Origin: Sulfurimonas sp.
Lineage (GTDB): Bacteria > Campylobacterota > Campylobacteria > Campylobacterales > Sulfurimonadaceae
Assembly: GCA_028689055.1 (NCBI GenBank)
Contig: JAQTWZ010000002.1
Location: 9,503-73,502, forward strand
Reading direction: 5' to 3'
DNA: 64,000 nt
The notes beneath the pieces were generated by a model. That model had not been told where the DNA came from. It made no database searches and worked only from the letters and a program-made list of their open reading frames with translations. The position numbers and the translations under genes are program-made. Of this stretch, positions 40,279 to 50,730 are shown one piece after another; positions within the stretch are counted from its first letter, which is position 1, and every line of letters begins with the position of its first letter.

Positions 40279-40974
40279 ATGACATTTGAGCAACAGTGGA
40301 TAGAGTATGACTACAACCCTTTTATACTCTTTAACACCAATGGAAAAATAAACTCCCTCAATGCAGAAGCCCAATTTCTTTTGGGTTTTGCTTCTGTACA
40401 TGAGCTCTTTGAGCTTGCGACTTCTTATGCTAGTGTCAATTTTGGTTTTAAAACAAGTTTTATGGACATCGAGTTTGGAAGATACAAGTTTTTTGGTATC
40501 ACCGTAGGTTATGAAGATGAAGAACAGATAGGGCTCAAACTCTATCAAGCACCTGTTTTCAAAATAACAAATCCTAAGACAAACGATGGAGAGCTTACCA
40601 ATATATATACGCTTATAGATTTGTGTATCGCAACAAACTCTATCAATAGCAAGATTAATTTTGTCAAAGATTTTGACCCGACAATACCGAGTGTTTTACT
40701 CAATTCCAATAAAATTATCAAAATTCTCAATAAGATGTATGATTGTTTTAAAGAAAACGAGAAGATTTTTACAAAAGTTTATTACAGAATTGGTGAGCAT
40801 ATAAAGTTTGAAGGAAAGAAATATAGTATATTTTCTATAGAAATTACTTCAAGCATACTCAATAAAAGTAAACTCCAAGAACTCAAACACTTTGTTGAAG
40901 AGAGCGGTTATTATATCGAAGTACAAAACGCAGTCACAATCAATATTCCTATGATCATGAGCAAAGAGATTTAA
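40279..40974 (+). CDS. Hypothetical protein, PAS-like N-terminus
   Basis: YNPFILFNTNGKINSLNAEAQFLLGF; directly downstream of rpoD. Confidence 0.55.
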   Translation: MTFEQQWIEYDYNPFILFNTNGKINSLNAEAQFLLGFASVHELFELATSYASVNFGFKTSFMDIEFGRYKFFGITVGYEDEEQIGLKLYQAPVFKITNPKTNDGELTNIYTLIDLCIATNSINSKINFVKDFDPTIPSVLLNSNKIIKILNKMYDCFKENEKIFTKVYYRIGEHIKFEGKKYSIFSIEITSSILNKSKLQELKHFVEESGYYIEVQNAVTINIPMIMSKEI

Positions 40975-41480
40975 CTTAAAATCTCTTTCGCACTCAAATA
41001 TCCTATAATCATCCCCGGTAATAAAGAACCAAGATAGACCGGCACATCTAAAACATTATTATTTTTAAGCGCAATAAATCCAAGTACCAAAAAAACATAA
41101 GGCACAAGCCGAAACGCAGAAACACTGCCTCTGGCTCCATATTTTGCACTGCTTAGTGAAAATGTTTTTATCTTTTTCTTTTCTTCTTTTACTATTTCTC
41201 GCAGGTCAAGTTCTTCATAAGGCGCTTCATTAAGAGGTGTCTCGTCATAGAGCTCATGTGGGTCTTCTATCTCATCTAGCAAATCTCTTTTTTCTTCTAT
41301 CTGATTGTTATCTATCTGCGTTTGGATCATCTTTTTGTATGCGAACATAGAACCAAACATAATAAACGCAGCGCTCATGAAGGCAACTTGCAGATTGATA
41401 TAAAACTCAAAAGATATCAGATTTGTAAGCAGTATCAGGAGTTCGGATATCCCAAGAAAACTAATAGCTTTTTTCACCAT
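40971..41480 (-). CDS. Hypothetical membrane protein
   Basis: Predicted TM segments; start uncertain (ORF extends to 41498). Confidence 0.55.
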   Translation of the reverse strand: MVKKAISFLGISELLILLTNLISFEFYINLQVAFMSAAFIMFGSMFAYKKMIQTQIDNNQIEEKRDLLDEIEDPHELYDETPLNEAPYEELDLREIVKEEKKKIKTFSLSSAKYGARGSVSAFRLVPYVFLVLGFIALKNNNVLDVPVYLGSLLPGMIIGYLSAKEILS

Positions 41481-41781
41481 AGTCCTCATCGTCATCATTA
41501 TCTTCGAGCTGTTTTTTCATCGCGTAACGAGGCTCTTTTGCCAACTCTTGCATCGCTTTGTATTGTTTTGAATAGGCTTTGTAAACATTTAAAATGGCAG
41601 CCGCAATACCGATAAAAACACCGACCCATAAAAGCCAGCCTATCCCCGTAAGGTTACGAAGCAAAAAACCTATTCCCACACCCATGAGAACAGCGACAAC
41701 CATAGAAATCCCCAAAGAAAGGCTATCAGCTGCTTCGATGATAGGTTTTATTCTCGGTTTTTTTTCTTCTTGTTCAGCCAT
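41461..41781 (-). CDS. AtpZ/AtpI-family protein
   Basis: [54 protein letters not shown]. Confidence 0.8.
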   Translation of the reverse strand: MAEQEEKKPRIKPIIEAADSLSLGISMVVAVLMGVGIGFLLRNLTGIGWLLWVGVFIGIAAAILNVYKAYSKQYKAMQELAKEPRYAMKKQLEDNDDDEDYGEKSY

Positions 41782-43066
41782 TTGTGATCTCCTTAAATAC
41801 TTTTTCACTCGCTTTGATGGTATCTTCTATCATCGCGTCGGTTGTAGCCGTAGAGATAAAACCTGTCTCATAAAGTGAACAAGCAAAATAAAAACCTTCA
41901 TGAAGCATTTTTGAGTGAAACTTTGCAAAAAGCTCTGCATCGGAATTGCATGCATCAGCGAAGTTTTTGACCGGTTGTTCGTTGAAGAAAAAGCCAAACA
42001 TACTGCCTCGCACATCTATTTGCATCGTAATACCGCAAGCCTTTGCAGCAGCTTGCATCCCTTCTACAAGTCTTCTTCCCCGTGCTTCAAGAACTGCCAT
42101 AACTCTTGCGTTTTCTCTGAGTTTTGTCAGTGCCGCAAGACCTGCCGCCATTGCTACAGGATTGCCGCTGAGTGTCCCTGCTTGATACACTGGACCCTCA
42201 GGTGAGAGCATCGACATAATCTCTTTTCTTGCGCCAAAAGCACCGACAGGCATACCGCCGCCGATAACTTTTCCAAGCGTCACTATATCAGGTTTTGTGC
42301 CTGTAATAGACTCAGCACCGTTTATAGAAGCACGAAAACCGCTCATGACTTCATCAAAAATAAGAAGTGTGCCGTGTGCATCACAAAGTTTTCTAAGCTC
42401 CGCCAAAAACTCTTTATCAGCAGGAACAAGTCCCATATTTCCGGCAATAGGCTCGATAATAACACAGGCAATATCTTTTGAGTCCGCAAAACATTTTTTG
42501 ACACTCTCTATATTGTTATACTCTGCTAGAAGTGTATGTTTTGTAAAATCAGCCGGAACACCCGGAGAACTTGGATTGCCAAATGTTGCGGCACCGCTTC
42601 CTGCTTGCACTAAAAGCGCATCACTGTGTCCGTGGTAACAACCCGTAAACTTCACAATATCATCACGTCCAGTATAGCCACGGGCAAGACGGATAGCGCT
42701 CATGACGGCTTCCGTTCCACTGCTTACAAAACGTACTTTTTCTATAGAATCGAAAAAAGAAATGACCAATTTTGCAAGCTGCGTTTCTGCTTCTGTTGGA
42801 GCTCCGAAACTTAGACCGTGTTTCACTGCGTTTATGACTGCGTTTTCTATACTTTCATCCCTGTGACCAAAGATTAGCGGTCCCCAACTTTGCACAAAAT
42901 CCACATATTTGTTGCCATCAATATCTGTAAGATATGCGCCCTCACCTTCAGCGATAAAAAGAGGCGTGCCTCCTACGCTTTTAAATGCTCTTACAGGAGA
43001 GTTTACTCCGCCTGGAATCAAGCTCTGTGCTTCTTCAAATGCTTTTATTGACGCTTCTGTACTCAT
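41774..43066 (-). CDS. hemL: Glutamate-1-semialdehyde 2,1-aminomutase
   Basis: [60 protein letters not shown]. Confidence 0.96.
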   Translation of the reverse strand: MSTEASIKAFEEAQSLIPGGVNSPVRAFKSVGGTPLFIAEGEGAYLTDIDGNKYVDFVQSWGPLIFGHRDESIENAVINAVKHGLSFGAPTEAETQLAKLVISFFDSIEKVRFVSSGTEAVMSAIRLARGYTGRDDIVKFTGCYHGHSDALLVQAGSGAATFGNPSSPGVPADFTKHTLLAEYNNIESVKKCFADSKDIACVIIEPIAGNMGLVPADKEFLAELRKLCDAHGTLLIFDEVMSGFRASINGAESITGTKPDIVTLGKVIGGGMPVGAFGARKEIMSMLSPEGPVYQAGTLSGNPVAMAAGLAALTKLRENARVMAVLEARGRRLVEGMQAAAKACGITMQIDVRGSMFGFFFNEQPVKNFADACNSDAELFAKFHSKMLHEGFYFACSLYETGFISTATTDAMIEDTIKASEKVFKEITNG

Positions 43067-43157
43067 GATTAAACCTTCTAAATATTTTTATTATTATAGC
43101 AAAGTAGGATTAATTTTTATTGGCTATAATTCCGAAAATATATACTTTGGAAAATAC

Positions 43158-44048
43158 TTGAGCAGATCCTCCTTCGCACTTTTTGTTGCACTCCTTATCC
43201 ATCTTGTTTTACTGCTTCTTTTTTGGATTTTGGGAATGACTGCTGTAAACATGAAAAAAGAGCAGCCAAAAGAGGAAGAAAAAAAGATAAAAATCTCTCT
43301 CAAAGAGATGCCAAAGAAGCACACAGAATCAGGGCTTCCAAAGACTCAGCCGATACAAGAGCCGATGCCTATCGCGCCACCAATGCCAAAAGGCTCTCAG
43401 CTCAAAGAAGTCTCGCAACAAACACCTGTAAAATATGAACCAAAACAACAAGCAAAACAGCCAAAACTCAATAAAGAACTAAAACCAAATAAAGAAAAAC
43501 CCGTAGAACAGCCAAAAACAGAACCTCTTCCGCCTGAAAAACCTTATATTCCTCTTGAAGAGATCCAGCCAAAAAAAGAGACACCAAAAAAAGAAAAAAA
43601 GAAAGAAGAGTCTCTCTTTGATATCCTCTCTCAAGATAAATCCGCGCAAGAAGAACCAAAAAAAGAGACAAAAACGGCTTCAGGAGGTAATATATTCCAA
43701 AACATCCAAGAGCTCTACGGAGATGAATTTGGCAAGATGACTCCAGGACAACAGCAATATCTCATAGACAATCAAGAAGTCATGAGACGCATAACGCAAC
43801 AAGTCCTAACCCGTGTAGCACGCGTAAATATCAAAGAAAATTTTAATGTCAACAAAACAAATATCATTGAGTTTTATCTGCATCCAAACGGAGATATGAC
43901 GGATTTCAGATTTATCAAAAAAACAGGTTATTATGTACTTGATGACACAACAAAAGAGACGATAGAATATGCGTACAGCAGATATCCGAGACCTAAAGAG
44001 AAGATTCTTATACGCTACAATGTTTTTTACAACCTCGCGGCTTATTAA
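43158..44048 (+). CDS. TolA/TonB-like energy-transduction protein
   Basis: N-terminal TM, K/E/P-rich linker, C-terminal TonB-like domain; TTG start inferred, as the listed ORF start lies antisense inside hemL. Confidence 0.75.
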   Translation: MSRSSFALFVALLIHLVLLLLFWILGMTAVNMKKEQPKEEEKKIKISLKEMPKKHTESGLPKTQPIQEPMPIAPPMPKGSQLKEVSQQTPVKYEPKQQAKQPKLNKELKPNKEKPVEQPKTEPLPPEKPYIPLEEIQPKKETPKKEKKKEESLFDILSQDKSAQEEPKKETKTASGGNIFQNIQELYGDEFGKMTPGQQQYLIDNQEVMRRITQQVLTRVARVNIKENFNVNKTNIIEFYLHPNGDMTDFRFIKKTGYYVLDDTTKETIEYAYSRYPRPKEKILIRYNVFYNLAAY

Positions 44049-44232
44049 CTAATATTACATACCCAAACGAACAAGTCCGTTTGGGCAGGAGGGACTCAAG
44101 TCCCTTCCAACCCCCTAAAGCTTCGAAAAACTATGTTTTTCGAGAATTACAAGGTGTTTTAGACACTTCATGTAAAAATGCGTCAGGTCAGCAACTAATA
44201 ATTTCATACCCAAACGAACAAGTCCGTTTGAG
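44046..44232. repeat. Structured intergenic repeat, copy 2 plus partial tandem head
   Basis: Stems CCCAAACG/CGTTTGGG (44062-44085), AGGGACT/AGTCCCT (44090-44105), CGAAAAAC-TAT-GTTTTTCG (44124-44142). Head AACTAATA..CATACCCAAACGAACAAGTCCGTTTG recurs at ~44192-44231. Confidence 0.88.
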
Positions 44233-44234
44233 TG

Positions 44235-45167
44235 CTAAATCTCTTCCAAAAGCGCCAAGGCGCCTTTGTATATCGGCTCATCAATAAAACCATATTCTTC
44301 ATCCACAAAACCCGTTATACCCATTTCTTGATGCATCTCAAAGAGTTTTATGATGATTTTTGCTCTATTGATCTGCGCCTCTTCATTGACAAAAATCAGA
44401 TTCACCATCTCAACTTGTTTAGGTGATATACACCCTTTGGCATCATATCCCATCCCTTTTTCCAAAGAGACCCATTTACCGAACTCTACTAGATTCGTAA
44501 AGTCTTGATAAACAAATGAAACAGGTTTTACACCCATAGATTTACAGGTAATCAAAAAGTGTGAAAGCATATAAAGCATCGTAGGATTATGGCGTTCGAT
44601 AAGATGATGAGAGAGTTTCATATCTGCAAAAAGATCCAAAATACCAAGATAAAAAGTCGTAACTTGTTTGCTTAAAGCCAAAGAAGAGAGATGATGCCAA
44701 GCTTCAGCTGTTTCTATAGAAAGATGCAGTTGTGTGTCTTCATTTAGGAGTGCCAAGACATTTCTTACTTGTTGCACGCTTCGTATTTTTGGGACTCTGA
44801 TAGCATCAGGCATATACTGATTAAGATACGTAATCTCTTCATAACCGCCTGCATCAAGAGCATTCACACGTACGACAAGTTTTTTGTCTGATTTTTGATG
44901 TAAAGATAAAAATATGGCACACAATACAAGTGCAAAAGGTTTTTCTTCTTTACTGACACCGTCTTCAAGATTGAGCATAATACAATCCGCTTCGAGACTC
45001 TCTATCTTAGAGAGGTGCTTGATATTATTACATGAGAGCATGAGCACCGATGAAAAATTATTTTTGCTATTGATACTTCTTACTCTTGGTATTGCCAACG
45101 CATCAAGAGCCTTTAAATCTCTATTTGCGTAAGCTTCTTCTATTTTTTCAAAAAAATTATTTTGCAT
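44235..45167 (-). CDS. HpcH/HpaI aldolase / citrate lyase beta-like protein
   Basis: NLEDGVSKEEKPFA, VRVNALDAGGYEEI, LSIETAEAWHHL. Confidence 0.82.
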   Translation of the reverse strand: MQNNFFEKIEEAYANRDLKALDALAIPRVRSINSKNNFSSVLMLSCNNIKHLSKIESLEADCIMLNLEDGVSKEEKPFALVLCAIFLSLHQKSDKKLVVRVNALDAGGYEEITYLNQYMPDAIRVPKIRSVQQVRNVLALLNEDTQLHLSIETAEAWHHLSSLALSKQVTTFYLGILDLFADMKLSHHLIERHNPTMLYMLSHFLITCKSMGVKPVSFVYQDFTNLVEFGKWVSLEKGMGYDAKGCISPKQVEMVNLIFVNEEAQINRAKIIIKLFEMHQEMGITGFVDEEYGFIDEPIYKGALALLEEI

Positions 45168-45768
45168 TTTTAGCCTCTGTTGCTTCTTTAAACAATGCGT
45201 TAATATCGATTGTTTCGTCAGGTTTTGTTATTTCTTTTGGTTCTTCTACGACATCTTCTACTTTTTGAGTTTTGTTCTCTTCTTTTGACTTTTCGAGAAC
45301 TTTTTCTACTTTTAAAGGTTCGCTAACTTTTTTTGTTTCTTGAACGTTTTTTGTGTTTTGTGCTCTTTTAATTTCTTCTGCTTTTTGTGCTTCTTTTGCT
45401 TTTTGTGCTTCTTGCGCTTCTTTTAATGCCTGTGCTTTTTTTAGCTTATCTGCATTGAGATAAAAATAGAGCGCACTAATCTCTTTTGGGGTTAAAAAGT
45501 AACGGGGCATACTATCTATTCTGCTGTTGAGTGCCTTATAAAACGCAGCATATTCGAGATTGTTTATCGCAGAACCGGCAAAACTTTTTTCTACCTTTTT
45601 ATGTATATATTTTGCTACGACTCTGCCCTCACCCTTATCCCCATGACAGTGCTGACAGCCTATGCCTCTAGGGTTTTTATAGAGCTGCGCTGCATACTCT
45701 TCTTGCGTTATAAAACTGCTCTGGGCATACAAAAAAAGTGGTAAAAGTAAAAAAAGTATATATTTCAT
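45157..45768 (-). CDS. Exported monohaem cytochrome c with K/E/A-rich tail
   Basis: Signal peptide; GIGCQHCHGDKGEGR (CXXCH); SMPRYFLTPKEISALYFYL. Confidence 0.8.
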   Translation of the reverse strand: MKYILFLLLPLFLYAQSSFITQEEYAAQLYKNPRGIGCQHCHGDKGEGRVVAKYIHKKVEKSFAGSAINNLEYAAFYKALNSRIDSMPRYFLTPKEISALYFYLNADKLKKAQALKEAQEAQKAKEAQKAEEIKRAQNTKNVQETKKVSEPLKVEKVLEKSKEENKTQKVEDVVEEPKEITKPDETIDINALFKEATEAKNAK

Positions 45769-45830
45769 CTCAAAGCGACCTTTTATTATTTTGACGGTAT
45801 TATAATAGAAATATTATTTATGGGGTTTAA

Positions 45831-46688
45831 ATGACACTTCTTGATGGAAAAGCACTCTCACAAAAGATAGAAACGGGTGTTGGGATTGGCGTAAAAGAAC
45901 TCAAAAGTAGAACAGGATCGGTTCCTGGTTTGGCTGTTGTTTTAGTCGGGCAAGACCCAGCCAGCGCTGCTTATGTCAATATGAAAAAGAAAGCATGTGA
46001 TCGTGTAGGATTTTATTCTGTAACGCATGAGATGCCTGAGGATATCTCTCAAGAAGCGATTGAAAACACTATTGTTATGATGAACAAAAATCCAAACATC
46101 GACGGTATCCTCATCCAACTTCCTCTGCCTAAACAGATAGATACAACAAAGATATTGGAACTTGTTGACCCGAGTAAAGATGTGGATGGTTTTCATCCCT
46201 ACAATGTAGGAAGACTTGCAACCGGACTTGATGGTTTTGTTCCGTGTACGCCGCTTGGTGTAATGGAGCTTTTAGCAGAATACAATATTGATGTAAAAGG
46301 CAAAAACTGCTGCGTAGTAGGTGCTTCAAATATCGTAGGAAAACCTATGGCTGCCCTGCTTCTAAACGCAAACGCAACTGTTGAAATCTGCCATATTTTT
46401 ACGGATGATTTGAAAAAACACACTCTAAACGCAGATATCATTTTAGTTGGTGTTGGCGTTATAAATCTTATCAAAGAAGATATGGTAAAAGAAGGTGCGA
46501 TCATCATCGATATCGGTATCAACCGAGCCGATAACGGCAAACTTGTCGGTGATGTGGACTATGCAAACGTAAATGCGAAATGCTCCTATATCACTCCCGT
46601 TCCCGGCGGTGTAGGTCCTATGACTATTGCTATGCTCCTTAGCAACACACTCAAAGCTGCACAAATAAACTATAAAGAAAAGAACTAA
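45831..46688 (+). CDS. folD: Methylene-tetrahydrofolate dehydrogenase/cyclohydrolase
   Basis: YVNMKKKACDRVGF; GILIQLPLPKQID; TPVPGGVGPMTIAMLLSNT. Confidence 0.97.
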   Translation: MTLLDGKALSQKIETGVGIGVKELKSRTGSVPGLAVVLVGQDPASAAYVNMKKKACDRVGFYSVTHEMPEDISQEAIENTIVMMNKNPNIDGILIQLPLPKQIDTTKILELVDPSKDVDGFHPYNVGRLATGLDGFVPCTPLGVMELLAEYNIDVKGKNCCVVGASNIVGKPMAALLLNANATVEICHIFTDDLKKHTLNADIILVGVGVINLIKEDMVKEGAIIIDIGINRADNGKLVGDVDYANVNAKCSYITPVPGGVGPMTIAMLLSNTLKAAQINYKEKN

Positions 46689-47498
46689 ATGAAAAAAGCC
46701 CTACACAAAGCCTATAAATTTTCAAACTCCTGGACAGGAACGGTTATTATCGTTCTTTTTGTTATATTTTTCATCGCACAAGCTTTTAGAATCCCTTCTG
46801 GCTCAATGAAAGACTCGCTCCTTATAGGAGACCATCTTTTTGCCAAAAAATTTGCTTACGGTATCTCTATGCCACATATTCCTTTTCTTGAACTCTCTAT
46901 CATGCCTTGGAGTGATAAGCTGCGTTTGGTAGATGGAGACAAACCAAAACGCGGCGATATCGTCATCTTTCGCTACCCGCACAACCCAAAACAGCATTTT
47001 GTAAAACGCTGTGTCGCTCTTCCCGGAGATGAACTTTTTGTGGACAACAAAGACCTTTATCTGCACCATAAAGAAGGAAATGAGTGGATTTTGGAAAACT
47101 TTAAAGGGTATGAGACTGTAACTATCGCGGACAAAGTTTGGGTAAAAAATCCTTATATGAAAGAGCACCCGGGTATCCATCATGATGATAAAATCATCAA
47201 CAACGGTATCTATCCTATGCCTCTGTTTTATTTTTCTCCTATCAAGATTCAAGAAGGTGAATATTTTATGATGGGTGACAATCGCGACCACTCCAATGAC
47301 AGCCGTTTTTGGGGTGCAGTTCCTTATGACAACATCGAAGGAACACCTTGGTTTATCTACTTCTCTATCGGGGAAGATTGGGAGATAAGATGGGACAGAA
47401 TAGGGAAAACACCGACAGATCTTGAAATGCCGACGCATTTAGATTTGGCAAGAGAAGAGAGACTCAAAACACAAAAAGATGATCATGGAATCTATTGA
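46689..47498 (+). CDS. lepB: Signal peptidase I
   Basis: FRIPSGSMKDSLLIGDHLF; KRCVALPGDEL; MMGDNRDHSNDSRFWG. Confidence 0.96.
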   Translation: MKKALHKAYKFSNSWTGTVIIVLFVIFFIAQAFRIPSGSMKDSLLIGDHLFAKKFAYGISMPHIPFLELSIMPWSDKLRLVDGDKPKRGDIVIFRYPHNPKQHFVKRCVALPGDELFVDNKDLYLHHKEGNEWILENFKGYETVTIADKVWVKNPYMKEHPGIHHDDKIINNGIYPMPLFYFSPIKIQEGEYFMMGDNRDHSNDSRFWGAVPYDNIEGTPWFIYFSIGEDWEIRWDRIGKTPTDLEMPTHLDLAREERLKTQKDDHGIY

Positions 47499-48162
47499 TA
47501 TACTCAAAATCGTCGTAGCTGTTTTAGCTCTTGCGGTTGCCATTATCGGGCATGAGATTATGCATGGCTGGGTTGCTTATATGTATGGCGACTTTACGGC
47601 AAAAAACGCAGGAAGACTCTCTATCAATCCCCTTATTCATGTGGATTTGGTTGGGACTATCATCGTTCCTGCTACTATGTATTTTTTACCGATGCTTTTG
47701 GGTGCTGAGAGCGGATTTTTATTTGGTTGGGCAAAACCGGTACCTATAAATACCGCAACCGTTATACGAAACGCAGGCTACAATGGTGCGATGCAGGTAG
47801 ATTTGGCAGGGATTGTTTATAACTTTACACTCGCTGTTTTTGCATCTATCTTTTTAGTTGCCATGAGCACGCCGACTGCAGCCGATGGATTGGGATATAT
47901 CTTTTTATATCTTTTTATCTACCAGCTACTTATTATCAACGTCGTATTGGGTGTTTTTAACCTTCTGCCTATTCCGCAGTTTGATGGGGCACATTTTTTG
48001 ATGCACCTTGCGCTCAAACACAAGATAAACGCAGTCGCAGAGTTTTTTTATAGATATGAGCGTTTTGGCATTATCATCGTTCTTATCGTACTGATGACAC
48101 CACTCAAAGATTATCTGTTACTCATGCCTGTGCGCACTATACTGCAACTTTTAACATCATAA
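47479..48162 (+). CDS. Site-2 protease family (M50) membrane protein
   Basis: IIGHEIMHGWVAYMYGD; NLLPIPQFDGAHFL. Confidence 0.88.
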   Translation: MIMESIDILKIVVAVLALAVAIIGHEIMHGWVAYMYGDFTAKNAGRLSINPLIHVDLVGTIIVPATMYFLPMLLGAESGFLFGWAKPVPINTATVIRNAGYNGAMQVDLAGIVYNFTLAVFASIFLVAMSTPTAADGLGYIFLYLFIYQLLIINVVLGVFNLLPIPQFDGAHFLMHLALKHKINAVAEFFYRYERFGIIIVLIVLMTPLKDYLLLMPVRTILQLLTS

Positions 48163-48175
48163 ACAAAGGAACAAA

Positions 48176-48607
48176 ATGAAATTTTATATCGCAACAGACC
48201 ATGCAGGAATCGACTTAAAAGACTATACGGTCGAACTTTTACAACAAAAAGGTCACGAAGTTGTTGATTTGGGACCGTTTACAAAGGATAGAGTTGATTA
48301 TCCTGATTATGCACATAAAGTTGCTATGAGTGTTTTAGAAGATATAGGCACACAAGGCGTACTTATCTGCGGTTCTGGCATCGGCATGAGTATCGCTGCA
48401 AACCGTCATGCAGGTATCCGTGCGGCACTGTGCCATGACGCTTATACAGCGAGTGTTGCACGTGGACACAATGATGCAAATATATTATGTTTCGGTGAGC
48501 GTATTGTCGGTAAAGGTGTTGCAGAATCTATTATTGATGCGTGGCTTAGCGGGAGTTTTGAAGGTGGTCGTCACTGCGGCAGAGTTAAAAAAATAGAAAT
48601 AAACTAA
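48176..48607 (+). CDS. rpiB: Ribose-5-phosphate isomerase B
   Basis: IATDHAGIDLKDY; GVLICGSGIGMSIAANRHAGIRAALCHD. Confidence 0.95.
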   Translation: MKFYIATDHAGIDLKDYTVELLQQKGHEVVDLGPFTKDRVDYPDYAHKVAMSVLEDIGTQGVLICGSGIGMSIAANRHAGIRAALCHDAYTASVARGHNDANILCFGERIVGKGVAESIIDAWLSGSFEGGRHCGRVKKIEIN

Positions 48608-48612
48608 GGAAA

Positions 48613-48951
48613 ATGCCTATGTTTTGGGAATGGTCACTATTAACAATACTTTCGATGTTGTCTGTTTATCTTTTTGTAAAAATGTATTACTTTAAAAGCA
48701 TCACAAATAAAGAGCAAAGAGGCAATGATCTTATGAAACTCACGCTTCAAGAAGCGGAGATACTCATAAGAAAATACCAAATACAACTCCAAAGAGCTCT
48801 GGGAAATGTTGATATCTTGAGTGAAGAACTTGCAAAACTTAGAAATGAACTCAAAGTTCTCAAGCAGAGAAACTCAAAACATAGACAAGAGACAGATCGT
48901 CTCAACGGCAAGATAAAAGCCCTTGAGAGTAGAATAGACGCATTACTCTAA
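48613..48951 (+). CDS. Hypothetical membrane-anchored coiled-coil protein
   Basis: N-terminal TM and heptad-rich C-terminus. Confidence 0.6.
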   Translation: MPMFWEWSLLTILSMLSVYLFVKMYYFKSITNKEQRGNDLMKLTLQEAEILIRKYQIQLQRALGNVDILSEELAKLRNELKVLKQRNSKHRQETDRLNGKIKALESRIDALL

Positions 48952-48965
48952 GAAGGGAGATACAA

Positions 48966-49514
48966 ATGACATTAAGCAATACAGAGAGAAAAATTATAGA
49001 AAATTCTATCCGTGATATCAACGATTTTCCAAAACCGGGTATTATTTTTAAAGATATCACAACACTTTTGAATGATAAAGAAGCGTATGGTGTGCTCATG
49101 AACCATCTCTATCAAAGATATAAAACATACAATCTTGATTTTATCGCAGGCATAGACGCGAGAGGTTTTATTTTTGGAGCGGCTCTTGCGCAGATGCTTG
49201 GCGTAGGTTTTGTCCCTATCAGAAAAAAAGGGAAACTTCCTTATACAACTATCAGTGAAAAATATACGTTGGAGTATGGTGTCGATGAAGTAGAGATACA
49301 TCTTGATGCGTTTAGAGATATCAAAAACGCAAGAGTGCTTCTCATCGATGACCTCATAGCAACAGGCGGCACGGCAAACGCAGCAGCAACGCTTATCAAC
49401 AAAACGGGCGCGCTGTGTGTTGAAGCGTGTTTTATCATGGCACTCTCTTTTTTAGAGGGACAAAAAAAATTACAAGAGCAGACTGAGGTCTATTCACTTA
49501 TCGAGGTTCACTAA
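48966..49514 (+). CDS. apt: Adenine phosphoribosyltransferase
   Basis: [42 protein letters not shown]. Confidence 0.96.
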   Translation: MTLSNTERKIIENSIRDINDFPKPGIIFKDITTLLNDKEAYGVLMNHLYQRYKTYNLDFIAGIDARGFIFGAALAQMLGVGFVPIRKKGKLPYTTISEKYTLEYGVDEVEIHLDAFRDIKNARVLLIDDLIATGGTANAAATLINKTGALCVEACFIMALSFLEGQKKLQEQTEVYSLIEVH

Positions 49515-50713
49515 TGTATATACCTAGCAAATCAAAATTCGATCCGGATACAAACGGACATTTCGGTATCTTTGGCGGTAGATATGTGCCGGAAACACTT
49601 ATGCCTTCACTTCTCAAACTTGAAGAAGAGTATGAAGCTATTCGTTTTGACAAGAACTTTTGGCAAGAAGTGGACTACTATCTTAAAGATTATGTAGGTC
49701 GTCCTTCTCCTTTATATTTTGCAAGTAATATCTCCAAAGAACTTGGGGCAAAAATCTATCTCAAACGCGAAGATTTGAACCATACAGGTGCACATAAAGT
49801 CAACAATGTTATCGCGCAGGGTCTTATGGCAAAACGTCTTGGATATTCCAAAGTCATTGCTGAAACAGGTGCCGGACAGCATGGTGTAGCAACTGCGACA
49901 ATTGCAGCTTTACTCGGGCTAGAGTGTGAGATATTTATGGGTGCAAAAGATGTGGCTCGTCAGGAGCTCAATGTTTTTCGTATGAAACTCTTAGGTGCAA
50001 AAGTAAACTCTGTTAAAAGCGGAAGCAAAACACTCAAGGATGCTATGAATGATGCCATCCGCCACTGGGTCACAAACGCAAGAGATACTTTTTATATCAT
50101 AGGAACCGTTGCAGGTCCGCATCCTTATCCGATGATGGTACGTGACTTTCAAGCCATTATAGGCTACGAAGCACGTGCACAGATTCTTGAAAAAGAGAAC
50201 CGTTTGCCTGATTATGTTATCGCTTGTATCGGCGGCGGCTCAAACGCTATCGGAACTTTTCAGCACTTTTTAGAAGATAAAGAGGTAGAGTGTATCGGTA
50301 TCGAAGCCGGCGGTCTCGGCATAGATACAAACAAACATGGATGTTCTTTGGAAAAAGGTCGTCCAGGAGTGTTGCATGGACAGATGACGTATCTACTTCA
50401 AGATGAAGACGGACAGATACAAGAGGCGCACTCTATTTCTGCAGGACTCGACTATCCGGGCATCGGTCCTGAACATGCTTTTCATAAAGACAATCTCTCG
50501 GTGACATATGACAACATCACCGATCAAGAAGCACTAGACGCCTTTGTATGGCTCTCACAAAAAGAGGGAATCATCCCTGCGTTTGAAAGTTCTCACGCTG
50601 TTGCATATCTCAAAAAACTGCCAAATATAAAAAATAAACTTATCATCGTAAACCTTTCTGGTCGCGGAGATAAAGATATGATTCAAGCAAAAGATTTGCT
50701 TCACTTTGACTAA
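49514..50713 (+). CDS. trpB: Tryptophan synthase beta subunit
   Basis: [48 protein letters not shown]. Confidence 0.97.
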   Translation: MYIPSKSKFDPDTNGHFGIFGGRYVPETLMPSLLKLEEEYEAIRFDKNFWQEVDYYLKDYVGRPSPLYFASNISKELGAKIYLKREDLNHTGAHKVNNVIAQGLMAKRLGYSKVIAETGAGQHGVATATIAALLGLECEIFMGAKDVARQELNVFRMKLLGAKVNSVKSGSKTLKDAMNDAIRHWVTNARDTFYIIGTVAGPHPYPMMVRDFQAIIGYEARAQILEKENRLPDYVIACIGGGSNAIGTFQHFLEDKEVECIGIEAGGLGIDTNKHGCSLEKGRPGVLHGQMTYLLQDEDGQIQEAHSISAGLDYPGIGPEHAFHKDNLSVTYDNITDQEALDAFVWLSQKEGIIPAFESSHAVAYLKKLPNIKNKLIIVNLSGRGDKDMIQAKDLLHFD

Positions 50714-50730
50714 AAAATAAAGAGGAAACT

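Noticed and set aside
42909-43157. N-terminal extension of the TonB/TolA-like ORF
   Set aside because: Antisense within hemL; a TM-starting protein fits a TTG start near 43158.
45360-45440. GCTTCTTTT-type tandem repeats considered as a possible CRISPR or VNTR array
   Set aside because: In-frame coding repeats of the cytochrome tail with no spacer structure.
46803-47438. 211-aa minus-strand ORF
   Set aside because: Antisense to lepB, which has all catalytic motifs.
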